Made by a program: the position numbers and the translations under genes. The notes under the pieces were generated by a model. That model had not been told where the DNA came from. It did no database searches and saw nothing but the letters and a program-made list of their open reading frames with translations. A stretch of 64,000 nucleotides of DNA from Alligator mississippiensis (taxonomy: Eukaryota > Chordata > Crocodylia > Alligatoridae), in NCBI RefSeq assembly GCF_030867095.1, contig NC_081826.1, positions 251,018,251 through 251,082,250 of the forward strand, in the 5' to 3' direction. Shown here piece after piece: positions 1 to 14,200 of this stretch; the first letter of the stretch is position 1; each line of letters begins with the position of its first letter.

Positions 1-679
1 GACAAAAGAAAATCATCAAGCATTAAGAAAGTATCTTTGTTAAACCTAAGCAACACAAGGCTCATGTAGTGAACATGAGGGCACCAGCCACTGGAAGTGA
101 GGAGAGCCATAAAGAGGTTCGCATTGTGTAGACGCAGCTGTTGTCTCCCTTGTGCTTTGCAAGAAAGGTGACCAATTCCACAACAAACAAGGATTTAACT
201 GCACAACTAATCAGTATCATTTGTGTAAGTAGGTCCTTCTATCCCATTTTGAACATCTGGAAATCATATTTTATGTAATAATGGACATTGAAAAACCAGT
301 TTCCTTTTAACAGAATGAATTGCTAGTTACCAAGAAGGAAAACAAGCTGAAGAATTTAAACCCAGATTATATATTAGACACTAATATTAGGTTTGGGTTA
401 ATAAGCCACTCATAATAAGTACTTTTTAAAAACACTTCACAAATATTAAGCCTGGTAATCTAGAAAGGATTCAAGACATTTATCCAACCCTTTTTAAGGT
501 ACTTTGTAAATGCACAAACATTTATTTATACTGTACACTGGCCAAGCAGGAGAAACAAGTTTCCAAAACAAAAGTCTAAACATTTTTATTAGTTTCACGT
601 CTCTTCTTCACTCCCTAAAGACTGTGTATCCTAGATAAAGGCTCCGAATGTTGCCAAAACCAAAGAGTACTTATACACA
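1..679. other. intronic or flanking AT-rich DNA, nothing recognised
   Basis: No coding similarity or repeat was recognised on either strand. It should be ZFYVE16 intron, since the remaining exons lie further left. Confidence 0.4.
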
Positions 680-1005
680 TGATGGACCTCTGCTCCGACA
701 CATGCTAACTGACACATCAGAGCAGTCTGCTGGAACATGCTAATCAGTGCACTCCAGCAGCCTCCATGTCACATGTACTTGGCGTCCCCACATTTCAAAT
801 TAGCAACAGAGGTTCTTTAACTAAAGCTTGTTTGACAAGCTTTAGTTAAAAGTGCACCTGCCACCATTTTGAAGCACAGATGCTGAATACATGCGAGGCT
901 ATGGGAACTTTAACTACAGCAATTCTCAGAGCTGCTCTAATTAAAGTGTCCCCCCCCCGAGCACATGTATAGATGCGCAAAGAGATTTAGTCAAGTCTGT
1001 AATTC
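680..1005. mobile_element. palindromic MITE, copy 1
   Basis: The centre is a perfect 15-base inverted repeat with a 5-base loop (816-830 and 836-850; arm TTTAACTAAAGCTTG). Flanking blocks mirror each other and recur in copies at about 23.8, 34.8 and 55.9 kb (CCATTTTGAAGCACAGATGC, GCTGAATACA, TCTAATTAAAGTG). No ORF. A non-autonomous DNA transposon of unknown superfamily; outer ends are approximate. Confidence 0.65.
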
Positions 1006-1058
1006 ATAACAAGCTAACTATATGCATCTGGGAGTGTGTATTGGGACAAACCACAGCC

Positions 1059-1160
1059 CAGGGATTCTCAAACTTTAGATTCAGGTAAACTCTCTGTCCA
1101 TACACTTTTTTGTTTTGTTTTGTTTTTTAAATGTGGCAGCACCCTGGTAAAGAACCACTG
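1059..1160. mobile_element. short hAT-type relic
   Basis: Left end CAGGGATTCTCAAAC and right end GAACCACTG form imperfect inverted ends of the CAGTGGTTCTCAAAC kind seen in hAT elements. No target-site duplication is visible. Confidence 0.4.
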
Positions 1161-2069
1161 CTGCGCTGCATCAGCTTACCTTAGTGGTACTCACTGGGGT
1201 GCTGTCACTGCTGCCCAGCCACGGAACTGTCCCACGCACTTCGTGCACAACTAGATAAGCCTAAAGCAGGCAAGAGAATGCAGTCTTGCTGCAGCCCTTC
1301 CCAGTTCAGTACCCACTCCCCGCAGCCATGCTCCTCCTGAATGGAAACAAAGCTACACAGAACAGGTCTAACTGCCCCACGTGCCTTTGTTTCCAGGACC
1401 AGCATGGGGGGGGGGGGGGAAAGAGGAGGGAAGGGTCAGACTGTGAAGGGCTGCAGCAGGGCTCCTGCCTTGCTTTCAGTTTATCCAATAACCCAAATCC
1501 AGGCAAGGAACACATGCTTGTGCTGCATTCCTTCCTGATCCGGCTGTGGGGCTATTGCACCTGGTTGCTGTGGTGGTTGTATCTGTGGCGAGGCACTCCT
1601 GAAACAGTCTTGGAGCCCCTCAATTGAGCGCTACTGCCATAGCACATAAAACTTTCAGGGAAGTAAGTTAACAGTGTTTCAAGAAGCAACCAGCCGCTGG
1701 CAACATGTAGGACACGTGCACCCCCTGGAAGTGCCAGCTGCAAAACCAAAGTGCACTTCTGGTTTCGCTGCTGGCTTGGCAATCGCCACTGGGGGACCTC
1801 CCCGTCAGTGATCTGGTGCCACCCCAGACTCGGGAGGCACCAGTCACCCATGAATCCAGCAAGACAGAATTTGAATCAGTATTGATGCAGATATGTTTTA
1901 AGAACTGTTTAGGATGTGAACTACAAAAACTTAAGCACCAAGCCTTTGCAGGATAAGACGTATCTATGTTTTGAAACTACTGGATTGCCTCAGTATGCAA
2001 AGTTAAATTATACTTATACATAATCTCAGCAGACTTGAGGCCTCAATAAGCAAATCTAGTAGAACTCAC
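1161..2069. other. ZFYVE16 intron, no clear feature
   Basis: GC-moderate sequence with a poly-G run near 1407-1419. Short open frames here show no protein-like similarity and overlap on both strands. Confidence 0.4.
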
Positions 2070-2294
2070 CTCCATATTCTGCTCCCAATCTCAACATTAA
2101 ACGAATTGGAAAAACCTTTGCCCAAGGTATTTCCAGTTTATGAATAAGAATGCCGCAAAGGAAAGGATTATTTGGTAACGTGAGATTGTCAAGTTTCTGA
2201 AAAGTTGGCGTAACAAACAGGAACCCTCCATGATCTCTGTTACCAAGAAAGCTTTCAGTAAAGGTAAAATTTTCCAAATTTCCTATGAATTTTC
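2070..2294 (-). CDS. ZFYVE16: ZFYVE16 exon, C-terminal domain (last exon inside window)
   Basis: The 225-base exon (phase 1 to phase 1) encodes [20 protein letters not shown] and [18 protein letters not shown], among the most conserved blocks of SARA/endofin C-terminal domains. The donor GTGAGT is at 2069. The following exons (expected to begin near YPAPLTS) are not in positions 1-2069. Confidence 0.95.
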
Positions 2295-5200
2295 CTAGCA
2301 AGAGAAAGGAACAATTAACTTCACATAGCTAAACATTTAAAGTAAAGACATTCTTACACAGTACTATTTGGAAGAAATCTATTGCTCTGCTAACATGGTC
2401 TTTTATGACTGCTTTTAAAGAACACCCAATATATAAACATCTGCCCCCCTTCTGCTTTAATACATACAGTTTTGTTCACTGCACTGAAGAGATTACATAT
2501 TAAAAGTAACCACTTACTGAAGTGTCAAGTGCAATAAATTTGGTCTCAAACTACCAGCTCTGGTACAACCAAGATATTTAGTTTTGGCTTTGTCACTTTA
2601 ATAAATTCAGTTTGAAAAAAAGTGTTAATTATTAACAATTAAATATACTTCACAAAATGTTGGTCCAATTTATGTACAAGTAGCATGTTTTTGAAAATTA
2701 AGAATAGCATGAAAGCACATGCTATCCTGAAACATGTTTTCCTGACCTGAGGCTCAAAGTATTTATATCTATAATCCCAATATATTAAAATATTACTGTT
2801 AAAAATAAAATAAGAAAAGAAAGATGGATGATAAAAGGCCGTTTGGAGGTGATTATGTTAAAAAGGTGTCAATTACTGAATTAGAATTTGAAGCAGAAAG
2901 ACAATAGAAGTGACAGAGGGACTCTCTCTCAAGTTTCAGAACGTCTCTAAAGCAAAATTAAATGCAACACCAAGAATGTTGCCTTTTGAAGCTCAGCAAT
3001 AAGACATGAACATTTTAAAGCTATTTATTAAGATTCCCTACCTTTCATTGCATTCTTATATATGTCAACAAACAATCTGAAGATTTCTTTAGGAACAGCA
3101 TCTTCATTTGGCAAACACAGCAATAAAATTATAATTTCTGCCTGACCCAAGCTATGTAGTCCATTTGTTGAGAAGTACCAGCACTTTTCTAGAGAATCTT
3201 AAAGAGAAGAATTATGTAATTAAATATTTGCTAATTATAGTATAAAACATTGGAATCAAAGATTTTAAGATGATTTACTGTTTAAGTTCTTTTAATGCTC
3301 TTACCAATTGCTCTCTTTAGGGAAAAAAAAAAGGGTTTTTATAAAGTTTTTCCTAGCCCAGTATGCAGCACAGAGAATAACTCTCATAATAAGAGTCTGG
3401 TTAGGCCATATCATCTGGAGAAGCATGGAAGTCGTAGCTTGTTCCACAGCTATTATGGAAAAAGACAGCTTGTTAACCAGCAGCTACAGAACACTGATGG
3501 GATAGGGGCTTTGACTGAACTGTATGTTCTACTTAAGGTAACAGTTAGAAGTCTTTACTGCAAAGTCTTTTATTGCAAAACGTTACACTAGAGTCTCCCT
3601 TTGCAGGCGTCCATGTCTGTAAATAATCACGTGATGTCTCGGTCAGTTCTTTTTATGTTAATAAGTATGCAGCAAGTTTCTAGCACAGGGGTGGCATCTT
3701 TGTGTATGAGACTAAAACATGGCATTAAGATTTCAGTCATGTCACACAAATATTTGAATACTCTGTAATTTATGTACCAAAAAATCCACTATGTATACCT
3801 CAGACTCCCCACAGTCTGAAGTCTACTGATAAAAGTTTAATCAGACAGCACTAACAAAAATATAATCAAGAAACCTATACAGTAATGCTTCAAAAAGCAG
3901 CATGCTCATTTGAGTAGCACAACATAATCAAGAGAATTCTTATTTATTCTCAGTACAAAATATTATAGAAATCATAGCTGTACAGAAAAAACATACTACT
4001 TACAAGAAAGTAACTTCACATTCACAAGGAAGTTTGCGTTTAGGATAAATGTTAATGGATTCAGTTCTCCTTCAGAGAGAAGTGAAGTGACCTGCTGATG
4101 AGATGGGTGTTCTTCCACTACAGGACCTAAATAAATTAAGATATGGTTTGGTTCAATATAACAGCTAGTATTCATTTCCCTTATGTCTAAACAACTGCAA
4201 AGACCATAAAATGCATGAAACATTACTTGAAATGTCATATTAAAAAAAAAGATAAATTGTTAATATTACATGACTATTAAGCAGCCAAAGAACTGTGCAT
4301 TTGTCTTTAAAGGCAGACAACAAATAAGCACAATATGGTACATCGAACATTAAAGCAGTATATAATATACTGTATTTAATCAAATCTAAGACAGTTTTCT
4401 TTTCCCCCTCCCCTCCTCACTACCCCCATAGCAGGGTTTCATTCCAGGAGTGGCCATGACGTCTCTGGAACCCCCTCACACCATATCTACTTCACTCTTT
4501 GAGCAGTCACCCCTTCACTTGCCTGCTATGCCTTGAGGTATTTATCTTTTAGATCACTGGTTTCCAACCTTTGAGTAGGAGATCACTTTTGGAATTTTAA
4601 AAGCAATCCAAGATGTATTGTGTGCCACCAACGCCCCCCCCAAGCAGGTAAGTCTGTGGAGAGGGAAGTGGGAGGGGCAGATTGAGGCAGAAGCAGAAAA
4701 AAAATATTTGGGGGGTGTGCCACCCCAGCAGGTAAGTCTGTGGGGTAAGGGACCAGGGGAAGGGGAAGGACTGTGGGGGGTGATGGGGTAGATACAGGCC
4801 CCAGCCCTACTCTCTCCCTCAATGCTGGGGCCTCGAACTGCACCCCCCCCCACCAACCAGTGGTAAGGCGGGACAGAGCCGTGAACAGCTCGTCCGGGTG
4901 GCGTGGGAAGGGGGAAGATATGCAGCCAGGAGGGCAAGGGGGCACATGCCCCCACATCTGCATAGAGGCAGGGCAGGGCAGGCTGGAGCTGCCAGCTGGG
5001 GACGGGCTCTTCTGGGCAGGGGGGATAGGCCACGCTATATTCAGGCTGGGTGGTGGCAATGCTGGGAACAGGGCTGGGGTGAACTGCAGCAAGCCAAAAG
5101 TTTGCTGTAGTTCCCCCCAACCCTCCTCCCAGCAGCGTCCCGTCCCATCCCAGCCTCAGCCTGCAGCAGCAGCTGCCTCACCCTGCAGATCCCAGGCACG

Positions 5201-8200
5201 TGGCCCCCATGCCCTTGGGGGATGGGGGGGAAAAAGGGACTGGGAGGCAGTGCTGGGATCTTCCCGGCAGAGGCTGGGCCATGCTTCACTCAGGCCAGGA
5301 GGCGGTGGCACTGGGAAGGGGGTCGGGGGGGGGGGGGGGGGCAGCTACAACAAATTTTCAGGTGGCTGCAGCCCCCTGTAGCCCTGCTCCCCACACTGCC
5401 ACCTGGCCTGAGCGCATCATTGCCCAGCCCCTGCACCATGAAGAACCCAGCCCCAGCTGGCAGCTGCAGCCCACCCTGCATGCAGATCCAGGGGCACACA
5501 CCCCACTGTGCTCTCCCATGGTGCATGCCCTCCCCACCGGATGAGCCATAAGCAGCTCCATCCCAACCTGCCCCAGCTGCCCCTGGCCCAGCCCCACTCC
5601 CTCCCTCACCGCTGCTGCAGCTACCGCCACTGCCCCATGTGGGGGACATGTGCCCCCCAGATCTGTGCACGGCAGAGGCAGCTGCCATTGCAGGCTGGCC
5701 TTTGCACCCCGAGCCCCACTGCAGCTGGTCCATGAGCATCTGCATGCCATGTGCATCCCACTGCTGGGCTCAGCCATACCTGCAGGTGGCTAGCTGCAGC
5801 AGGGCTCAAGGTGCAGCAGCAGCTGCCTCTACCCCAGCAGTGGGAGCCCCCTTCCTCTGTCCCTGGATGAGCCCCCAAGGCTGCAATCCTCCCACCGCTC
5901 GGCCACCTGGGGCCCTACTTACCTTCCCCAGCTCCTGGCTGGCCCACACCATCTATCCCTCACTGTGGGGGCCTCAATCTGGCTCTCACCCCTTCCTTCC
6001 CCCAGACTGATCTGGTGGGCTGGTGGGGGGGGGGGGGTATGATGCATCCCCCCCCCCCAGCCCAGAGTCGATTAAAAGAGGATCCCCGATCGACCAGCTG
6101 ATTGGGATTGATGGTTGGAGGCCACCGTTTTAGATAAAGGGAGTCTGCCCTAGGGCTACCCAAGCTTGAGCTCGGACTCCAGAGCTCAGGTGTCTCTGCT
6201 CTCTGCCTTAAGGGCTAATTACATGGCTCCAACTATCCTTTACATCACATCCATGCCTTACAGATGATATTCATTCCTGTTGACATGTGCCCTCCTGGGT
6301 TATGGGTCCCAGTCCCAGTCCTCACCCCTCAAGGGCTTTGGGCTCCTTGGCCCCCTTCAGTCTCCAGCTGTGATCCCTGGTCTTTCGCCTCTTGCTCTGG
6401 GCCCGCTCCTAGGCCAGTGAGACCTTTGGGCTCCCTAGCCTTGTTGACACCTGACCTTCCTGGGCTACAGATCTCCAGGCTCTTTGGGCTGGCTTACACT
6501 CACCCCTCCTAGACTCAGTCTCTCTCCTGCCGTGTCCCAAGCCCTCTATTCTGTGTTCCCAGGCCTCTTGGGACCTCCTCTTCCCCTTAGTCCCTTCCTC
6601 AAACCTGAGTTGCTTACCCCAGTTCAGACATTACCCCAGGAGCTCTGCTGCAGCCCTGCTGCCCAAGAGCTCCTCTCAGCATGGTTCTTGGGGCAAGACT
6701 GCCTGGCTAGTTCAGGCCGTGGGCTTATATGCTTCAAGCCTGGCCCCTGTCTGATCAAGTGACCCTAACTGACCCCTGCCACAATCGCTTGCTACTTCCC
6801 ATGCAGCCTCTTCCCTTCTTGAAGTGACAGGTGTGCCAAGCACCCTATCACACCCCCATTTAACATCAGGAAAATAGCACCTCACCTTAGATTAGAAATG
6901 GGGCGGGAGGCACACAACTGCAGCTGGAACTCCAACTCAAGGTCCAGGGTTGGAGTTGGAAGTACAGATGTAGATGCTGCCCAACCCAACCCCACAGCCT
7001 CTGCTCACCTTTCGCTTGCAGCTCCAGCTCCTGTTAAGGCCCTGCTCTGGCCAGGGTCAAGGAGCACAAAACATGTGCTGCCTACAGCTGCAGTCCAGCC
7101 ATGGAGCTGGCAGTGAGGGGTAGGAGGGAAAGAGGGAAGGTGGGCAACTCTTCACAAAAACCCACTAGATTCTAGACATAACAAATTTATAAATTTTTTC
7201 CATTTTTCCATGTCTAGAATCTAGTTATTGGGGAGTCATCTTTGATTTGGTTAAACACAGCATATGGCCCAAGAAATTTTTTTCAAAAAGGTGAACTCTG
7301 CTCATGGCATGCCAGTATATGTAGAGGTCCATGTATTTTTTTAAAAACTATGTATCCACTAATTAAACACAAATACCCCCTGCTCATGTTTTACCTTCTC
7401 CTTTTTCTCTCATTCCAAGCAAGAGAGGTGGAAAACCATCATCGTCATCAGGAATAAGGCTTATCTCTTTGCTAACACATTTTTCAATCCCACACAGAAT
7501 TCTGTAATCTGAAGGACTAACAGGCAAATCATCATAAGGCTGGTCAGCTATGATGCAAGTAGGCGGAGATTTCTCAGCTTTTAAAGTCAACAATAATTCA
7601 TCAGCATCTGGAACTACAGTCTGAGAACTTTGCAATATCTCCATTTGTCCAACAGAAGGTAACTGGCCATCATCTGGAACAACTGAAGAGGCACAAGGCA
7701 ATTTCTCAGGTCCTAAAGTAATGTGCATTTCATCTGTTGGTTTTACATCAGCTACAGAGAAGTCATCTACTGGATTTTCAACCTATTAAAAAAAAAAAAA
7801 AAGGCAAGCAAAATACATACCAGATTATGTTTATTATTCACTATCTCTAGAGGTTTTTCTACATTATTTTTTTCAAATGCAAAAGCAACTTTCATCAAAA
7901 AGGCATTTGTTGCATCTTGGGGAACAATTTCTTTTAACAGGAAAGAAATCATCTCTCTTTGGCAGGGCACTGCATTTTTTTTTTTTATATTTAAAAGGCA
8001 TAAATGTCTCTTTTAGGGTAGAATGCAGTCTGATATATTCACCTGTTCTGTAATTAATTCAAAAAGCCTGCCATTTTTAGTCTGATGGAAGAGAGAAGTA
8101 GACACAATTAAGTATTATGTATCACAGTGAAACATAACTAATTTGTTCAGCATTACCAGTATGACTTATTTTGCAAAGTTACTGAATCCTGTAATTTGCC

Positions 8201-11200
8201 ATAATTTGGACATGAACTACAGTGGTCACAGATTTTTATCATGTATTGACAGTTTACTCCAGCATTTGAAAGCATCGATCTTCCCCAGACCAAGGGTCAA
8301 ATATCTGCTGCTCCCTCGGGAGAGTATTTAAAGCTTAGACCAGATCTATGAAGCAACACCAAAAAGCTGTGATTGGAAAGATGTTTTAGTTCAAAAGTAT
8401 ATAAGGAAAAACAAAACATCCTAAAATCACTATCACAGATTTTTCTTTATTTCTACAAACTGCCTTTTTTCATCTCTACAGCACACCTCTGCTGGAACTG
8501 GCAATTCCTTCATATACACTGGGTTGCAACAGAAGTACTGTTTGTGTTGTGTCCAGAACTGGGTAATTTGCATTTAGGAAGAAATTGCACATTGTTTTTT
8601 CCAATGGATTTATTACTCTTTGGGCAGGGGAGGACAACTGGCATTCCCTATTTTTAAAACAGCAAGTTCATAAAACTTGCTAGATGGCAACTTGGGCAGC
8701 AGCGACCACAAGATGATTGAGTCCAGGATCCTGAGGAAAGGAAGGATGGAGAGCAACAGAGTAAGGACCCTGGCCTTCAGACAAGCAGACTTCGACTCAC
8801 TCAGGAAACTCATGGGCAGGATCCCCTGGGAAGCCAGTGTGAGGGGGAGAGGAGTCCAGGAGAGCTGGCTGTACTTTAAAGAAGCCTTACTGAGAGCGCA
8901 GGAACAAGCTATCCTGAAAAAGGAAGACTAGCAAGTATGGCAGAAGACCAGCGTGGCTTAGAAGGGAACTCTTTTGTGATTTAGCTCACTGAAAAGAAGC
9001 TTATAAGAAGTGGAGAACTGAACAAAAAACTGGGGCGGGGCTGGAAGTATAAGAGTATTGCTTGTGCATGCAGGTATTAAGTCAGGAAGGCCAAAATGCA
9101 ATTGGAGTTGCAGCAAGCCAGGGCTGTGAAGCGTAACAAAACGGTTTCTACAAGAATGTTAGTAACAAAAGGAAGACGAAGGCAGTGTGGGTCCTTTACT
9201 GAATAGAGATGCAGAAAAGGCTGAATAACTCAATGCCTTTTTCACCTCAGTCTTCACAAGCCAGGTCAGCTCCCAGACTACTGCATCTGGAAGCACAGTT
9301 TGGGGAGGAGGTAAGCAGCCAGTGACAAAAGAACAGGTCAGGGACTATATAGAAAAGCTGGATATATACAAGTTCATGGGGCTGGACAGGATGCACCTGA
9401 GGGTGCTGAGCTAGTTGGTGGATGTGACTGCAGAGCTGCTGGCCATCATCTTTGAAACTCATGATGAACAGGAGAGGTCCCAAATGACTGGAAAAGAGCA
9501 AACTAGTGCCCATATTTAAGAAAAGGAAAAAGGAAGATCCAGGGAACTACAAACCAGTCAGCCTCACCTCAGTCCCTGCAAAAATCATGGAGCAGGTCCT
9601 CAAGAAATCTATTTCTAAGCACATGGAGGAAAAGAAGGTGATTAGGAACAGTCACCATGGATTCACCAAGGGCAAGTCATGCCTGACCAACCTGATTGCC
9701 TTCTATGACTAGGTGACTGGCTCTGTGGATGTGGTATACCTTGATTTTAGCAAGGTTTTTGATACGGTCTCCCACAGCATTCTCACAGGCAAGCTAAGGA
9801 AATATGGGCTGGATGAATGGAATCTAAGGTGGACAGAAAACTGGCTGGAGCATCGGGCTCAGAGGGTTGTAATCAATAGCTCAATGACTACTTGGCAGCT
9901 GGTATCAAGTGGGGTGCCCAAAGGGTCAGTCCTGGGACCGGCTTTGTTCAATACATCTTCATCAACAACGAAGATGGAAAATAGTGCATCCTCATCAAGT
10001 CTGCAGATAACACCAAGCTGGGGGGAATAGTAGATATGTTGGAGGGTAGGGCTAGGATTCAGAGTGTCCTAGACAAATTGGAGGATTGGGCCAAAAGGAA
10101 TCCGGCAAAGGGCAACAAAAATGGTGAAAAGGCTGCAGCATATGACTTCTGAGGAGAGACTGAGGGGAACGGGGCTTATTTAGTCTAGAGAAGACAAGAC
10201 TGAGAGGGGATTTAATAGCAGCCTTCAGCTATCTGAAGGGGGGTTACAAAGAGGATGGAGCTAGACTATTCTCAGTGGTGGCAAGTGACAGAATAAGGAG
10301 GAATGGTCTCAAGTTGCAGCAAAGGAAGTTTAGGTTAGATATTAGGAAGAATTCTCTCACTAGGAGGGTAGTACAACACTGGAACAGGCGACTTGCAGAG
10401 GTTGTAGACTCTCCATCCTTGGAGGTTTTTAAGACCCGGCTGGACAAAGCCTTGGCTGGGATGGTCTAGATGGGGATGGTCCTACTTTGAGCAGGGGGAT
10501 GGACTAGATAACCTTCAGAGGTCCCTTCCAACCCTAATTTTCTGATTCCATCTCCCTCATGTTGCTCCTTGTGGGTCTCTTGACTTCAACTATGAAGTTC
10601 TTCAGGGGAAGACCCCAAATATTTGGAAGTATTTGTACAACACTTGGCAACATTTGTACAACAACCTGACAAGATCTTTGGGCACAATTGAAAATTCCTA
10701 ACACTGAGTTGCCTAGGTAAGTGTTGGTATGTGTCACGGCAAGAAGGAAAGTTAAGGCTAGAAGCTTTCCATGTCCCAGCAGGAGCATTCACATAACCAA
10801 TTTCCTGTGCCAGTAACACTGAACATGATGTCAAGGTGCCATACAGAAAGCACACACTCTCCATAACCCATTAGTTTGGGCTTTTCAATGTTTCTATACA
10901 CATTTTAATAAAATGTCCATGTGGGCATGAATGATACAGCCATGAGTAGTCCAGACCACATCATGAGAGACTACAAGGCTCTGGGGGCCGGGCTTAGGAA
11001 GTTGGGGCACAGGTCGTCTTCTCATCAATCCTCTCAGTCAACAGTCTCTGTCAACACCAAGATGCCTGCATCAGAGAAGTCAACCTATGGCTCTGGAGTT
11101 GGTGACATCGTGTGAGTTTTGGCTTCTACAACCACGATTCACACTTCCATGACTGAGGTATCTCAAGATGGTCTTCATCTTTCTTGTAAAAAGGTAAAAG

Positions 11201-14200
11201 TCTGTTCTCCCACAGGTTTGCTGATCTCCAAAGGACTTTAAACTAGGTTCATTGGGGGATGGGGATGCAATGGACAAGAACCTAGTTTAGAGAACCATGA
11301 GCCATGCAATGGATCAGCCCAGGTAAGCACTAAGGGGCCCAATAGACATCAGGACAGGGAGGTAACCAAGGGCACCCACTGGGGGGGCTTAAATGTCTGT
11401 AGACTCATGCTAGGAACATGGGGAACAAGCAGGAGAAACTTGCACTCCTGTTTGCAGGCAACATCTTCGACCTGGTTGGGCTAACTGAAACCTGGTGGGA
11501 CCCTACTTGTGATTGGACAGTAGGCATTGAAGGTTATAGGCCACACAGATGGGATAGAATGGGGAAAAAAGGGGAGGGGGTGCTGCTTTTTATGTTAAGG
11601 AGCAATATACATCTATAATCAAGATGGGATCAGAGGAGGGCCAAACTGAGGTACTGTGGGTTACAATACAAGGGGGTAGAGGGGAAAGGGACTTGGTAGT
11701 GGGAGTCTACTACAGACTACCACACCGGGAGGATGAGCTTGACCTGGAATTCTCCAGGCAGCTTTCAGAGGCTGTACAGTCAAGAGATACTATTGCCATG
11801 GGTGACCTAAACTACCCTGACATCTGCTGAGAGGAATAGTCAGACAGAACTAATCACTCATGTAGGTTCTTAGCCTGCATATAGGACCTCCACCTAATGC
11901 AGGAGGTATATGATCCCACTAGGGGGAAACACCTTGCTAGACTTGGTGCTGGCTACAGAGAATGACCTGGTTGGGGATCTGCAGGTACAAGGCAATCTAG
12001 GGGATAGTGACCATCAACTGATTGATTTCACTGTGCAGCGAAGGGTGGGAAAAAGTAACCAGCAGGGCAGAGGTGCTAGACTTCAGAAAGGCTGACTTCA
12101 ATGTACTTAGGAGATTAGTTAGTGGGCATTAAAGTTCAAAAGCATTGACAAAATGGGGGTCCAGGAAGGGTGGTCGTTCCTCAAGGAAGTGATCCTTCAG
12201 GTACTGAAGGAGGCAATCCCACTGCATAGAAGAGGGGGCAAAGGGGCCAATAAATCCTCCTGGATAAACAGGGAAATCCAGGAAAGCCTAAAGCCAAAAA
12301 AAGGGGCATACAGGCTGTGGAAGCAGGGGGTAGCTACCAAGGATGAGTATACCCCCTTAGCTCACACTTGCAGGGAATCAGTTAGGAAGGCCAAAGCAGC
12401 ATTAGAACTCAGGCTGGCAACAAAAATTAAAGACAACAAAGAGTCCTTTTTCAGGTATATAGAAAGCAAAAAGAAGGCGCAGGGCAGCATAGGACCTCTA
12501 CAGGATAGACAAGGGCAGTTGGTGCCAGATAGGAGGAACAAAGCAGAGCTCTTCAATGAGTTTTTCACCTCTATTCTTGAACTCAGATCTAGACAAATCT
12601 CCCAAATACATTACTGACAGAAGCAGGAGAAACACCAGCCCACCAACTGTCAGCACCGACCTAGTAAAGAGACACTTGGAGGGGCTGGATGTGTTTAAAA
12701 TCAGCTGAAATGGATAAGCTCCATCCAAAGGTGCTGAAAGAATTAGCCAGTGTCATAGAAGAGCCACTAGCATGTCTGTTTGAGCACTCATGGTACTCAG
12801 GTGAAGTCCCTGAGGACTGAAAAAGGGCCAATGTGATCCTTATTTTCAAAAAGGGGAGGAAGGAGGATCCAAGTAACTATAGGCCAGTTAGTCTCACCTC
12901 TATTCTTGGGAAAATCCTTAAATGATCAAGGATCACATTTGCAGGAGTCCAGTGGGTAATATAATGCTGAAAGGCAACCAGCGTGGGTTCATAACAGGTC
13001 AATCCTGCCTGACTAACTTTGTTTCTTTCTATGACCAGGTCACTAAAAGCTGAGATGCAGGAGTTGAGGTAGATGTCATCTACTTGGACTTTAAGAAGGT
13101 CTTCAACATGGTATCCCATCCAATTCTTATAATCAAATTGAACAGCTGTGCCATAGATGACTACACAGTCATGTGGGTGGCAAATTGGCTTAAGAGTCAT
13201 ACCCAGAGAGTGGTGGTGGACAGGTCGGTATCGACTTCGAAAGATGTGAGGAGTGGGGTCCCCCAAGGCTCGGTCCTTGGGCTGGTGCTGTTTAACATCT
13301 TCATCAGTGACCTAAATGAGGGTGTAGAAAGCACTCTGTCCAGATTTGCAGATGACACTAAACTACGGGGCGAAGCAAAGACACCGATGGGAAGAAACCG
13401 AATCCAGGTGGACCTGGACAGGTTAGAGAAGTGGGCAGAGAACAATAGGATGCAGTTCAACAAAGACAAGTGAAAGGTGCTACACCTAGGGAGAGGGAAT
13501 CACCAGCACACCTATAGGCTGGGGGATGACCCTCTCAGCAGCACAGAGTTAGAAAGAGATCTCGGAGTCATTGTCGAAACCAAAATGAACATGAGTCAAT
13601 GTGACAAAGTAATTAGCAAAGCTAACCAGACTTTGTCATGCATTAGTAGGTGCATCACGAACAGGTCCAGGGAAGTGATGCTCCCCCTCTATGCGGCACT
13701 GGTCAGGCTGCAGCTAGAGTATTGTGTCCAGTTCTGTGTGCAATTCAAAAAGGATGCGGACAACTTTGAGAGGGTCCCGAGGAGGGCCACTCGTATAGTT
13801 AGAGGCCTGCAGGGAAGAAGGGCTGAGGGATCTGGACTGTTTTAACTTCCGCAAGAGAAAGCTTGGGGGGGGGGGGGGGAAAATCTTGTGGCAGCATACA
13901 AATTCGCCAGAGGGGGCAGCAGGGAATAGGAGATGCTCTGTTTACGAGAGCACCCCTTGGAATAACCAGAAACAATGGCCACAAGCTGATGGAGAGTAGA
14001 TTTAGGCTGGACATCAGAAAGAACTCCTTCACGGTTAGGGTCACCAGAATCTGGAACAGGCTTCCAAAGGAGGTGGTACTCTCCCCTGCCTTCGGAGTCT
14101 TCAAGAGGAGACAAGACAAGCACCTGGCTGGGGTCACGTGACCCCAGCACTTTTCCCTGCCACTGGCAGGGGGTCAGATCCTTTGAGGTCCCTTCCAACC

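Noticed and set aside
1407..1419. Poly-G runs (also about 5330, 6030, 13865) as G-quadruplex regulators
   Set aside because: Single homopolymer runs in repeats; no arrangement beyond simple slippage tracts.
4773..5381. 202-codon plus-strand frame and many overlapping frames at 4.5-6.0 kb
   Set aside because: Low-complexity Gly/Pro/Cys-rich translations on all frames inside a GC-rich transposon; no conserved domain.
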